64,000 nt of DNA from JAGQUL01 sp038212015 (GCA_038212015.1 JBBQUY010000001.1:51741-115740), one strand, 5' to 3'; positions 50,835 to 58,728 are shown, counted from the stretch's first letter. The notes: a model not told the origin generated them from the letters alone. Numbers and translations are program-made.

Positions 50835-50849
50835 TGATAACGATTCTCA
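50835..50849. promoter_or_regulatory. Fur/Zur-type operator between ZIP and regulator genes
   Basis: TGATAACGATTCTCA matches the Fur-family 15-mer TGAnAATnATTnTCA with one mismatch and a 7-1-7 symmetry. It covers most of the ZIP -10 (ATGATA, 50834-50839) and reaches the likely -35 zone of the Fur-family gene, whose -10 is TACCGT at 50869-50874. Binding would shut both directions. Confidence 0.7.
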
Positions 50850-50880
50850 TGTAACGGACGCAAGGTGGTACCGTTGGGGC

Positions 50881-51306
50881 ATGGCACGCGACGATGAAAC
50901 AGCTCGCGCCGAGCTTCGGCGCCACGGCCTGCGGGCGACGGATCAGCGCATCCGCGTTCTGGCGGCACTCATGCATCGCAGCGGTGACGTGACCGCGCAG
51001 TCGCTGCATGCAGAGCTCGGGCGTGACGATCCTGCGATCGGGCTGGCGACCGTGTACCGGACGCTCGGCGTGCTCGCCGACGCGGGCGTCATCGACGCGA
51101 TGCAGCATGGGCACGGAACGTGCTGGCGCCACTGCGCTCCCGGCCACCATCACCACCTCACGTGCGATGCGTGTCATCGGGTGGTGGAGGTGCACGAGTG
51201 CGCCGTGCAGGAGTGGGCCGACCAGGTCGCTGCCGCGCACGGATTCTCGGGTGTTCGCCACGTCGTGGAGCTGAGCGGCACGTGCGCGGCGTGTCGCGCG
51301 GCGTAG
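50881..51306 (+). CDS. Fur-family metalloregulator, probably Zur
   Basis: 141 residues: winged helix with LRATDQRIRVLAALMHRSGD, LHAELGRDDPAIGLATVYRT, then GHHHHLTCDACHRVVEVHE and CxxC pairs C95/C98 and C135/C138 that hold the structural zinc. The partner across the operator is a ZIP importer, so zinc (Zur) is the most likely metal; iron or manganese cannot be excluded from sequence. The ATG lies six bases after TACCGT with no ribosome binding site. The operator's place predicts autoregulation. A CDF exporter gene follows on the same strand 69 bases on. Confidence 0.9.
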   Translation: MARDDETARAELRRHGLRATDQRIRVLAALMHRSGDVTAQSLHAELGRDDPAIGLATVYRTLGVLADAGVIDAMQHGHGTCWRHCAPGHHHHLTCDACHRVVEVHECAVQEWADQVAAAHGFSGVRHVVELSGTCAACRAA

Positions 51307-51375
51307 ACGGGGCCACGTGGTGGCCGGTTGCGCGGAAACGCTCGACGGGATCGGCGTTCCGATCCATCATGGAGC

Positions 51376-52893
51376 ATGGGTCCGGGGGGACACGCATCAG
51401 GCCATGCCGCGATTCCGCGACCGCGGATCGGGTTGGTGCTGCCGCGGCTGGAACTCGGTGAGCCGGAGGCAGGAGCGTCGCTGGTCGGTGACGTGGCGCG
51501 CCCCGCGACCCCGCTGACGCCGACTCCCGCGCCCAATGTGCCCGCGGCGTATCTTCCGGCGCCGCATCCGCAGGCTGTCCCGACGGCGCCGCAGCCGCAC
51601 TCGCATGCCCACGGGCATGCGCCGGACGCTCCGTGCAGCGGCCACGGCCACGCACATGCGCCCGCCCCTGCCGCTGGCCATGCACATGCGCACGCTCCGG
51701 CCCCGACGGCCACGCCGACGTCGGCCGTGTCACACGCGCCCGCTGCCGCGCACAACCACGCCCACGCCCACGCGCACTCCCATGGTGGCGCTGCGTGCGA
51801 CGGCTCTCACGGCCTGCTCGACGCGCACCACCACGACTGGTCGCACCTGGCGATGCAGCCGCGCAGCCGCAAGATGCTGCGCTGGGCGCTGTACGTGCAG
51901 CTCGCGTTCCTGATCCTGGAAGTCGTCGGCGGCGTGATCACCAACAGCCTCGCGCTGCTCGGTGACGCGGCGCACATGCTCGCCGACGTCGGCGCGCTCG
52001 CGCTTGCGCTGCTGGCGGCGCGCCTGGCGGCACGGGCGGTCGATGCGCGTCGCACGTGGGGGATGCCGCGGGCCGAGGTCGTGGCAGCGTCGATCAATTC
52101 GCTCACGCTCGTGATCTCGTGCGTGTGGATCGCGTGGGAAGGCATCCATCGGCTCGTGCAGCCCGAACCGATCCACGGCAGCGGATTGATCGCGATCGCC
52201 GCGGCCGGACTCGTCGCCAACCTGCTCGGTGCGTGGCTGCTCGCGCAGGCCGATCGCGACAACGTGAACATTCGCGCGGCGATGGCGCACCTGCTCGTCG
52301 ACGCCGCCAGCAGCGTCGGCGTGATTGTCGCGGGCATCGTGATCGCGCTCGGCGGGCCGCTCGCGATCGACGCGATCGCGTCGCTGCTCATTGCCTTCGT
52401 CGCGGTGCGCGGCACGTGGCCGGTGCTGCGCGCATCGCTCGACTCGCTCGTGGATGCGGCGCCGGCGGCGGCCGACATGAACGACGTGGCACGCGTGATT
52501 GGATCCGCGCCTGGCGTGACCGAGCTGCACGACGTGCACGTGTGGGAGCCGGGTCCGCGTCGCATTGCCGCGACCGCGCACGTGCTCGTGGCGCCGGGCG
52601 TCGACATCGGGTCGGCAATCGTCGAACTGCGAAAGATGCTCGCAGACCAGCTCGGCATCGACCACGTCACGCTGCAGGTCGCCACCGACCGGCGCACGCA
52701 GCTGCTGGGAATCGATCCGGTCATGCCGCGAGACGCGGCGATCGAGCGCGCCGTGTCGATCATCGCCGGTGCTCGGCCGGGCGTGGAAGCGCACCGCATC
52801 CGAAACTCCGTGGTCGAACGAGCCGCCTATGCCGCGCCGGAGCACCGCATCTCGCCGGTGCGGCTCGCCGCATCCGCGATGCGCGCGCTCTGA
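51376..52893 (+). CDS. CDF zinc exporter with long His-rich N-terminus
   Basis: About 505 residues. The first ~170 are Pro/Ala/His-rich with many HAHAH clusters (HSHAHGHAPDAP, HNHAHAHAHSHGG), then comes a six-helix cation diffusion facilitator domain with LLGDAAHMLADVGALALALL (H-x3-D) and MAHLLVDAASSVGVIVAGIV (H-x3-D), the tetrahedral site of Zn-type CDFs, and a C-terminal dimer domain (VTELHDVHVWEPGPRRIAAT). It exports Zn2+ against protons. The last ~80 residues extend past the usual end. The start at 51376 is uncertain; 51328 is in frame. It follows the Fur-family gene. Confidence 0.88.
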   Translation: MGPGGHASGHAAIPRPRIGLVLPRLELGEPEAGASLVGDVARPATPLTPTPAPNVPAAYLPAPHPQAVPTAPQPHSHAHGHAPDAPCSGHGHAHAPAPAAGHAHAHAPAPTATPTSAVSHAPAAAHNHAHAHAHSHGGAACDGSHGLLDAHHHDWSHLAMQPRSRKMLRWALYVQLAFLILEVVGGVITNSLALLGDAAHMLADVGALALALLAARLAARAVDARRTWGMPRAEVVAASINSLTLVISCVWIAWEGIHRLVQPEPIHGSGLIAIAAAGLVANLLGAWLLAQADRDNVNIRAAMAHLLVDAASSVGVIVAGIVIALGGPLAIDAIASLLIAFVAVRGTWPVLRASLDSLVDAAPAAADMNDVARVIGSAPGVTELHDVHVWEPGPRRIAATAHVLVAPGVDIGSAIVELRKMLADQLGIDHVTLQVATDRRTQLLGIDPVMPRDAAIERAVSIIAGARPGVEAHRIRNSVVERAAYAAPEHRISPVRLAASAMRAL

Positions 52894-52936
52894 ACCGACG
52901 CGGCCGAGCTGCGGTGCGACGCTCCCCGGAAATTGA

Positions 52937-52971
52937 TCGACGAAGCTCGCACATGGTGACCGTTTCGTCGA
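52937..52971. repeat. palindromic unit D1
   Basis: TCGACGAA pairs with TTCGTCGA around a 19-base centre (GCTCGCACATGGTGACCGT). The sister unit D2 begins 72 bases later with the same CGACGAA arm and a related centre (GTCGCGCATGATG). Confidence 0.7.
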
Positions 52972-53008
52972 CCAGGTTTCGGGGCTCGGAGCGCGGCCAC
53001 GATTTTTT

Positions 53009-53041
53009 CGACGAACGTCGCGCATGATGCATCGTTCGTCG
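53009..53041. repeat. palindromic unit D2
   Basis: CGACGAACG pairs with CGTTCGTCG around a 15-base centre, preceded by a T run (GATTTTTT). The centres of D1 and D2 both contain CGCACATG/CGCATGATG. Confidence 0.7.
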
Positions 53042-53090
53042 TTCACGTCGTGAACATCGGATGGGACCCGCATCCGGCGCCAGAACGAGT

Positions 53091-53157
53091 GAAGGGCCGC
53101 CGCGGGTCCGCACCGGCCGCTGAGCGGTCGCGGTGGGGGTCCGGCGGGCGGCCCTTC
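53091..53157 (-). terminator. long GC-rich hairpin ending the collagen-like gene
   Basis: GAAGGGCCGCC pairs with GGCGGCCCTTC over 11 bp, and the 45 bases between fold further (GGCCGC/GCGGT). It lies 85 bases past the stop of the surface-protein gene at 53242 and on the other side faces the CDF gene. Confidence 0.6.
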
Positions 53158-53241
53158 AATGTGTCGATGTCGGTGGCACCCGGGGCGGGCCGGCGCGGTA
53201 TCGCGCCGACCCACCCGAGCGTGTGCCGCCTGCTGCTGCCC

Positions 53242-54759
53242 TTACGAGCGGCGGCTTGCCAGGCCCAGGCTCGCGGCGCCCAGGGCGATGGCCATCAGGC
53301 CGCCCAGGAGCATCTCGAGCAGGCCGAGGCCCGTGAACGGGAGCGCACCCGCCACGGTACCGGCCGACGCGACGAGCGCTGCAGGAGCAGCTGACTCGCC
53401 AGCCGTTGCGACCGGCATGCTGTCGTCGGTCGACGGCGTGTCGTCGGCACCGGCCACCGACGGCGCATCAGCGCCGTCAGCTCCAGCGGGGCCAGCGGGG
53501 CCAGCCGGTCCGGCCGGTCCAGCAGGTCCAGCGGGGCCGGCAGGTCCAGCAGCGCCGGGAGCGCCGGGCGCGCCATCGGCGCCGGCAGGTCCGGCAGGTC
53601 CAGCCGGGCCGACCACGACGATCGGCTCCGGATCGGGCATGTCGCCGATCACGTTGCCGCCCGAGTTGGCGTCTCCGGAGTTGCCGCCGGTGGTGGAGGA
53701 GTTGATGGAGGCATCGCCGCCATCGCCGCCGTTGCCACCGTCACCGCTGTTGCCAGTGGTCATGTTCTGGTTGATGACGCACGACGAGCCCGTGCCGACC
53801 GCGAAGCAGATCGCTTCCTGGTCGTTGTAGCCGGTGCTGCCGCTGTCGCCGCCGTCGCCGCCGCTTCCGCCGTTGGCGTCGTTGTGCGAATCGGCATCAC
53901 CGCCGTCACCGGTCTTGGTGTCGTCGATCTCGATCTCGTTCTCTTCCTTGATGTAGGTGTCGACATGGCCCGACTCGACGTCCTTGATCTCGGACTCCGC
54001 CTCGGACTCGTTCTCGCTGTCGCCGCCGCTCCACCAGTTGTTGCGTGATTCGGAGTCTGCGAGCGCCATCTCCGACGACCCGTTGATGTTGTTGCCGAGA
54101 TCGACCGACAGGTTGTTGGCGTCGCCCGACGTGGTCGTGTTGTCGACCATCACGTCGCCGCTCGAGGCGTTGACCACGGGGCCTTCCCCGTCGCCGGTAT
54201 CGATGACGTTGCCACCCGAGGTGGCATCTCCTGAGTGGCCGCCGCTCGTGTTAGACGTGATGGTCGCGTCGCCGCCGTCGCCGCCGTCGCCACCGTCGCC
54301 GCTGTCGCCGGTCGACATGTTCTGGTTGACGGAGCCGGTCGCGTTGTCGCCGACCGCCACGCCGAGTGCGAGCTGATCGTTCTTGCCGGTATTGCCGCTG
54401 TCGCCGCCGTACCCTCCAGAGCCGCCGCTGGCGTTGTTATTGGAGTACGCGTTGCCGCCGTCGCCGGTCTTCGTGTCGCCGATCTCGATCTCGTTCTCGG
54501 TCTTGACCGTCGTGTGAACGTCACCGGACTCGACGTCCTTGATCTCGCTTTCGGCCGACGTTTCGTTCTCGCCGCCTCCGCCTCCGCCGAGGCTGACGTT
54601 GTTGGCGTCTGCCGATGACGTCGTGTTGGTCACCGCGGCGTCGCCGGAGTTCGTATCGACCGTTGTCGCCTGAGCGACCCCGGTCGGCCCGAACGCGGCA
54701 ACACCAGCGACCGACATCGTCGCCACCAGGAGTCGCATCTTGGGATTGCGCTTAGCCAT
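53242..54759 (-). CDS. LPxTG-anchored collagen-like surface protein
   Basis: 505 residues. A signal peptide (MRLLVATMSVAGVAAFGPTG, cut near AQA) is followed by two copies of a ~165-residue Asn/Asp/Gly/Ser-rich module, each with SEIKDVESG, ENEIEI, DTKTGDGG, NQNM and T/S-GGNVI; then about 17 collagen G-x-y triplets (GPAGPAGPAGADGAPGAPGA), an Ala-rich spacer and the sortase signal LPFTG with helix LLEMLLGGLMAIALGAASLG and RRS. It should be linked to the cell wall by sortase. The Asn/Asp-rich repeats may bind Ca2+. AAAGGA precedes the ATG at 54759. A LuxR-type regulator gene lies directly upstream on the same strand. Confidence 0.88.
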   Translation of the reverse strand: MAKRNPKMRLLVATMSVAGVAAFGPTGVAQATTVDTNSGDAAVTNTTSSADANNVSLGGGGGGENETSAESEIKDVESGDVHTTVKTENEIEIGDTKTGDGGNAYSNNNASGGSGGYGGDSGNTGKNDQLALGVAVGDNATGSVNQNMSTGDSGDGGDGGDGGDATITSNTSGGHSGDATSGGNVIDTGDGEGPVVNASSGDVMVDNTTTSGDANNLSVDLGNNINGSSEMALADSESRNNWWSGGDSENESEAESEIKDVESGHVDTYIKEENEIEIDDTKTGDGGDADSHNDANGGSGGDGGDSGSTGYNDQEAICFAVGTGSSCVINQNMTTGNSGDGGNGGDGGDASINSSTTGGNSGDANSGGNVIGDMPDPEPIVVVGPAGPAGPAGADGAPGAPGAAGPAGPAGPAGPAGPAGPAGPAGADGADAPSVAGADDTPSTDDSMPVATAGESAAPAALVASAGTVAGALPFTGLGLLEMLLGGLMAIALGAASLGLASRRS

Positions 54760-55061
54760 GTGAGTGGTTCCTTTCGCCCGTCTCCGGGCTTGGGTTGTCT
54801 CGTTGTGCAGGCGGCTGGAGCGCCGCCGCTGGTGATGTTCTGGCCGCGCTGACGATCCAGTCACGGCCGGTAATCGCACTAGCCACAGACACGTCGCGAA
54901 GGTGCACGCGGTGTGCGCGACGGTGAACGAGACATGCCGCGACACGCACCCACGAGCGCGCCGGTCCACCCACGCACACGGGGCCCGCATGAACGGGCCC
55001 CGTGGCGTGTGTGCGGTGTGGTGTGGTGGTGCGTGGTGTGCGTAGGACGCGTGTGGGCGCG
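54760..55061. other. intergenic region with strong terminator
   Basis: No gene is seen. It holds the terminator hairpin of the regulator gene (54977-55004), flanked by a GT-rich tract, and the promoter and leader of the collagen-like surface gene, whose ribosome binding site AAAGGA lies at 54771-54776. Confidence 0.5.
54977..55004 (-). terminator. perfect 11-bp hairpin terminator
   Basis: CACGGGGCCCG and CGGGCCCCGTG pair perfectly around a six-base loop, 57 bases after the stop of the LuxR-type regulator gene. It is the strongest terminator in the window. Confidence 0.75.
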
Positions 55062-55700
55062 TCAGACGATCTCGTTCTCGATGGCCCAGCGGGCGAACTC
55101 GGTGCGGCGCTGCACGTGTGCCATGCGCCGGATGCGTGTCAGTCGGTTCTGGACGGTGCGCGTGGACACGTACAGCGCTCGGGCGATCTGGTCGTCGGTC
55201 TCCCCGCTGACGACCATCCGCACGATCTCGGCGTCCGCCTGCGCCAGCCGCGTCACGCCGCCGCCGTCGTCGCCCATCGATCCTGCGCGTGGATCGAGCA
55301 CGGCGGACGCCACCTGCGGCGCGAGCACCGTGCCGCCCTCGTGCACCGCGACGATGCCGTCGGCAACCTCGCGAACCCCCTGGCGCTTGACGACGTAGCC
55401 GCTCGCGCCGGCATGCAGCGCGGCGAGCACGAGTGCCGGGCGCTCGCACGCGCTGAACACGACGACCTTCACGTCGGGATGCAGTCGCCGCACGCGTTCG
55501 ATGAGCCGCGGCCCGTCCATGTCCGGCAGGTGCAGGTCCACCAGCGCGACGTCCGGCTCGCGCATGACGAGCGCGTCCAGCAACGCCTTGGCATCCGCGA
55601 CCGTGTCGTAGATCTCGAGCCGTCCGTCGGTGGACAACGCATCTGCGATCGCCGACCGCATGATCGGAAAGTCCTCGACGATCGATACCGTGACACCCAT
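55062..55700 (-). CDS. LuxR-type response regulator, orphan
   Basis: 212 residues: receiver domain with SIVEDFPIMRSAI, VALVDLHLPDMDG (phospho-accepting Asp55), VVFSACE and YVVKRQG (Lys), then a C-terminal helix-turn-helix with AEIVRMVVSGETDDQIARAL and YVSTRTVQNRLTRIRRMAHV. It is a NarL/LuxR-type DNA-binding regulator; no histidine kinase is adjacent, though an orphan kinase lies at 12960. GAGGAGG upstream of the ATG at 55700 sets the start. The surface-protein gene follows after a terminator, so the regulator may control it from its own promoter; this is only inferred from position. Confidence 0.9.
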   Translation of the reverse strand: MGVTVSIVEDFPIMRSAIADALSTDGRLEIYDTVADAKALLDALVMREPDVALVDLHLPDMDGPRLIERVRRLHPDVKVVVFSACERPALVLAALHAGASGYVVKRQGVREVADGIVAVHEGGTVLAPQVASAVLDPRAGSMGDDGGGVTRLAQADAEIVRMVVSGETDDQIARALYVSTRTVQNRLTRIRRMAHVQRRTEFARWAIENEIV

Positions 55701-56026
55701 GTTCGTTCCCTCCTCGGCCCGCAGGCCTCGATCCCGTGGCGCCGCTCCCCAGCGGCACCTCCCTCGCCGCCAACGGTACGGGGTCATGACCATCCGTACA
55801 GGCCAACGATTGGAACTACACGGGGGTTTGGCTGCTCGTGTGCACGATGAGTGCGCACGGGCTGCAGCGGAGTAGGTACTCCGTGCAACCGGCCGTCAGC
55901 CGGCGACGTTGTCGGAGACGAGCGTGCCGTCGACGATCGCGCCGATGATCACCTGGCGCTGCGACTGCAGCGGCTGCCAGACGGCGACGGATCGAACGGA
56001 AGCTGCAAGACGCTCATCGGGATTCG
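55701..56026. other. intergenic region with a possible C-terminal gene remnant
   Basis: On the minus strand, from just before the CDF stop down to TGA at 55896, a frame of about 44 codons has gene-like base use and reads DERLAASVRSVAVWQPLQSQ then RQVIIGAIVDGTLVSDNVAG, but has no start codon. It may be the end of a decayed gene or a small protein with an unusual start. The rest is the promoter side of the LuxR-type regulator gene. Confidence 0.3.
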
Positions 56027-57433
56027 CTATTGGACATGCGATCCGTCAGCGTCGCTGATCGGCTCGGTGTGGACGACGACGTCCGCAAGCGACGGCTCGA
56101 GCGCGCAGATGCGCTCCTCGACCTTCGTCGCGAGCTGGTGCGCATCGCGCAGCGTCTGGTCCGCGGCGGCGAGCACGGTCACATACGCCACGAGTCCCTT
56201 CGGCGTTCGTCGCGCGCGCACCTCGAGCGGCGGGCGCCCCGTCACTTCCTCGGCAGCGCGTGCGGCGGCTGCGTGCAGGTTGTCGTCCTCGACGGCTGCG
56301 GCGATCGCCGCGTCGGCGTCGACGGGCTCGATGTGCACGTCCACGTGCGAGATGCCCGGCACGGCTGCCCGGATGTCGCGCTCGACGCGGTCCGCGAGGT
56401 CATGCGCCGCGTCCAGGCGCATGTCGGCGCGCGCTTTCAGGTGCAGCGACACCTCCGGCACCCCGTCGAGCAGCAGCACGCGAACGTTGTGCACCTCGTG
56501 GAGGCCCGGGTGCGCGAGCGCCGCTGCGGTGATGCGATCGCGAATGGTGTTGCCTCGTTCGTCGGGCTCGACGTGCACGACCACGTCGCTGCCGGGCAGC
56601 GCCAGCTCCACGGCGGCCTCGACCGCGTCGGCGAGCGCATGCCCCTGACTGACGTGGTCGATGGCGGAGACGCCGATCACCACGTCGGCGAGGTAGGCGC
56701 CGGCGCTGCGGCGGATGCGCAGTCGCCGCAGCGTCACGGGCAGGTCCAGGTTCGTCACCGCGCGCGTCGCGGCACGCTCAGCCCCCTCGGGCGCGACGTC
56801 CATGAGCACCTGGACGTTGTCCCAGAGCAGGCGAGCTGCGCTCACCGCGACGATGCCGGCGACGACGAGCGCGGCAAGCGCGTCGCCCGCCTCGAACCCG
56901 ATCGACACGAGCGCGAGGCCCACGAACACCGCGAGCGAGCCGGCGAGGTCACTGGCGAAGTGGAGCGCGTTGGACGCCATCGCCGGGCTTCCGTACTGGC
57001 GGGCGGCGCGATGCGACACGACCGTGCGCCACACGTCGATGCCGATCACGAGGGCCGCCACCCCCAGCAGCCACGCTTCCACCGTGACGCCCGACTTGCC
57101 GCTCGCGAGGCGATGCGACGCCTCGAACGCGATGTACGCGGTGGCGGCCAGCAGCAGCAGCGACTCGGCGAGCGCCGCGAGGTGTTCGGCGCGCCCGTGC
57201 CCCCACGGATGGCGACGATCCGGCGGGCGCTGCCCGACGCGAATCGCGTAGAAGGTCAGCGTGGCGGCGATGAGGTCGACGCCGGAATGCAGGGCCTCCG
57301 CGAGCAGGCCGAGGCTGCCGGACTGCGCGCCCGCGGCGAGCTTGATCGCAACGAGCGCGAGCGCCGCGAAGATCGACGCCAGCGCGATGCGTCGTTGGCG
57401 CTGCTGCGCGTCATTGGAGGTTCGCTCGCTCAC
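56027..57433 (-). CDS. CDF family metal transporter with three C-terminal domains
   Basis: 468 residues. The membrane domain has LLAEALHSGVDLIAATLTFY and NALHFASDLAGSLAVFVGLA (H-x3-D twice, Zn-type site) and RRHPWGHGRAEHLAALAES. After it come three consecutive dimerisation-type domains of about 75 residues, ending in VVVHVEP, VDVHIEP and VVVHTEP; normal CDFs have one. The GTG lies six bases after TAGGCT (AGCCTA at 57440-57445 on the plus strand), so leaderless. It is a monocistronic gene. Export of zinc, iron or cadmium is possible; the site favours zinc. Confidence 0.88.
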   Translation of the reverse strand: MSERTSNDAQQRQRRIALASIFAALALVAIKLAAGAQSGSLGLLAEALHSGVDLIAATLTFYAIRVGQRPPDRRHPWGHGRAEHLAALAESLLLLAATAYIAFEASHRLASGKSGVTVEAWLLGVAALVIGIDVWRTVVSHRAARQYGSPAMASNALHFASDLAGSLAVFVGLALVSIGFEAGDALAALVVAGIVAVSAARLLWDNVQVLMDVAPEGAERAATRAVTNLDLPVTLRRLRIRRSAGAYLADVVIGVSAIDHVSQGHALADAVEAAVELALPGSDVVVHVEPDERGNTIRDRITAAALAHPGLHEVHNVRVLLLDGVPEVSLHLKARADMRLDAAHDLADRVERDIRAAVPGISHVDVHIEPVDADAAIAAAVEDDNLHAAAARAAEEVTGRPPLEVRARRTPKGLVAYVTVLAAADQTLRDAHQLATKVEERICALEPSLADVVVHTEPISDADGSHVQ

Positions 57434-57686
57434 CCGTGAAGCCTACTGGCCGGGTCGCTCGTCGCTCTGACGCGGCAGGTTTCGGGAGGTTCGGGTCGTG
57501 CAGGTGCTTCGGGGACGGAACGGAGATGCCGAGGTAGGGCCCGGACCACGTCACACCCCCTCGATGACGTCACGGAGGACGCCACGATCATGCGCCGCCC
57601 CAGCGAAGCAGCCCCCGCTCCCGCACACAGCGGGGCCCGGCAGCTTTTCGTGGCGTCCTCCGCGATGTCGTCCCATCCAGGTCGCG

Positions 57687-58097
57687 ATGCGCTGGCTGCG
57701 ACGACGCTCACGTAACGCGCCCGCCCCGCCGCGACCACTCGTGCTCGTCGACGGCAGCAACGTCCGCCGCTCCACCTGGCCGAACCCGGGGGAAGACGAC
57801 GTCGTCGCGGCGCTGGATGTCTGGAGCACGAATGCGGCACCCGGCGACGAGGTCGTGATCCTGTTCGACGGCCGCCCCGCCGTGGACTCCACCGATCGCG
57901 TGGAGGTCGTCCCGGTGCGCTACGCCGACGACGAACTCGTCACGCGCGTGCGCGACGCGGTCGCTGCCGGTCGGAGCGTGCGCGTCGCCACGAGCGACCG
58001 TGAACTGCGCGCACGAGTCGAAGCCGAAGGCGGCGTCGTCGCCTGGGGCGGCGGCCGTTTCCTCGGCGAGCTCGGCCTGCGAAATCGCGGACGCTAG
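57687..58097 (+). CDS. NYN/PIN-like (YacP-type) nuclease-fold protein
   Basis: 136 residues. RPLVLVDGSNVRRSTWPNP with the Asp-Gly-Ser-Asn start, ALDVWSTNAAPGDEVVILFD, VRYADDELVTRVRDAVAAG and RVATSDRELRARVEAEGGVV place conserved acids as in NYN/PIN RNases such as YacP/Rae1, which cut RNA with Mg2+. The frame is open further upstream but those codons are Arg/Pro-rich and the ATG at 57687 starts the real protein. No toxin-antitoxin partner lies beside it. It precedes the HNH gene on the same strand. Confidence 0.75.
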   Translation: MRWLRRRSRNAPAPPRPLVLVDGSNVRRSTWPNPGEDDVVAALDVWSTNAAPGDEVVILFDGRPAVDSTDRVEVVPVRYADDELVTRVRDAVAAGRSVRVATSDRELRARVEAEGGVVAWGGGRFLGELGLRNRGR

Positions 58098-58140
58098 GTT
58101 TCCTCGAATTACGACATTATGCAGGGCAATCACGTCCGAT

Positions 58141-58169
58141 CTCATCCATAGAATTCATGCATGGATGAG
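58141..58169. promoter_or_regulatory. palindrome across -10 and start of the HNH gene
   Basis: CTCATCCAT (58141-58149) and ATGGATGAG (58161-58169) are a perfect 9-bp inverted repeat whose right arm begins with the start codon and whose centre holds TAGAAT (58149-58154), the likely -10. It could be an operator for self-repression or an RNA/DNA hairpin hiding the start. Confidence 0.55.
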
Positions 58170-58628
58170 GTCGTGAAGCGGTGTACCGGATGTGGTGAAG
58201 TCAAGAGCTTCGAGCTGTTCTCGTTCGCAAAACGCACTGAGAACCGGCTGCATTCGAGATGCAAGGTCTGCATGACCACGGCATGGAAGGTGTGGTACGC
58301 CGTCCCCGAGAACCGCGCTCGTCACATCAAGCACAACGGTGGCACGAGCAAGGTGCTGATCGATCGCAACCGACGCTTCATCACCGAGTACCTGGAACGT
58401 CAACCCTGCGTTGACTGCGGAACCATCGACATTCGTGTCCTCGAGTTCGACCACGTCCGTGGTGACAAGGCGGCGACGATCTCCGAGCTGTGGACCGGTG
58501 GCCACTCCATTGCTCGAATTCAGTCCGAGATCGACAAATGTGAGGTGGTCTGCGCCAACTGCCACAGGATTCGAACCGGCGATCGCGCCGGGTGGGCGCG
58601 GCATCGCGGGAGAAACAATGGGCGATGA
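58161..58628 (+). CDS. free-standing HNH endonuclease-like protein
   Basis: 155 residues. Two zinc knuckles (C8xxC11 with C34xxC37; C83xxC86 with C131xxC134) frame the HNH motif: LEFDHVRGDK (Asp97-His98), then CEVVCANCHRIRT (Asn133, His135). This pattern is that of small phage-type and mobile HNH nucleases. Codon and base use look less GC-rich than the surroundings, which suggests recent arrival. Its end overlaps the 3' end of tRNA-Val by ten bases, a typical entry site for mobile DNA. It starts six bases after TAGAAT, inside a palindrome. A homing or defence function is inferred. Confidence 0.82.
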   Translation: MDEVVKRCTGCGEVKSFELFSFAKRTENRLHSRCKVCMTTAWKVWYAVPENRARHIKHNGGTSKVLIDRNRRFITEYLERQPCVDCGTIDIRVLEFDHVRGDKAATISELWTGGHSIARIQSEIDKCEVVCANCHRIRTGDRAGWARHRGRNNGR

Positions 58629-58693
58629 CGGGCTCGAACCGCCGAACCTTCCGGATGTAAGCCGGACGCTCTAACCAACTGAGCTAATCGCCC
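58619..58693 (-). tRNA. tRNA-Val (TAC)
   Basis: On the minus strand GGGCGAT...ATCGCCC closes the acceptor stem, with D-arm GCTCAGTTGGTTAGAGC, anticodon stem CCGGC/TCCGG-type around CTTACAT (anticodon TAC), variable loop, T-arm GGCGG-TTCGAGC-CCGTC and discriminator A at 58619. CCA is not encoded. Its 3' end overlaps the HNH coding end. Confidence 0.94.
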
Positions 58694-58728
58694 TCAGTGT
58701 CCTCAGACACTACCGCGAACCCGCCCGG

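Larger units (their letters stand above)
52894..53241. other. convergent gap with palindromes and a terminator
   Basis: No gene is seen. It holds palindromic pair D (52937-52971 and 53009-53041), the small palindrome GTTCACGTCGTGAAC (53041-53055) and a long GC-rich hairpin (53091-53157) that probably ends the minus-strand surface-protein gene. Confidence 0.55.

Noticed and set aside
49285..50880. long plus-strand frame running into the Fur-family gene
   Set aside because: Upstream of 50881 it is only the complement of YibE/F and ZIP genes; the conserved protein starts at 50881.
57434..57686. upstream extension of the NYN/PIN-like gene to 57498
   Set aside because: The extra codons are Arg/Pro-rich and lack a ribosome binding site; the conserved start of the domain follows directly after the ATG at 57687.
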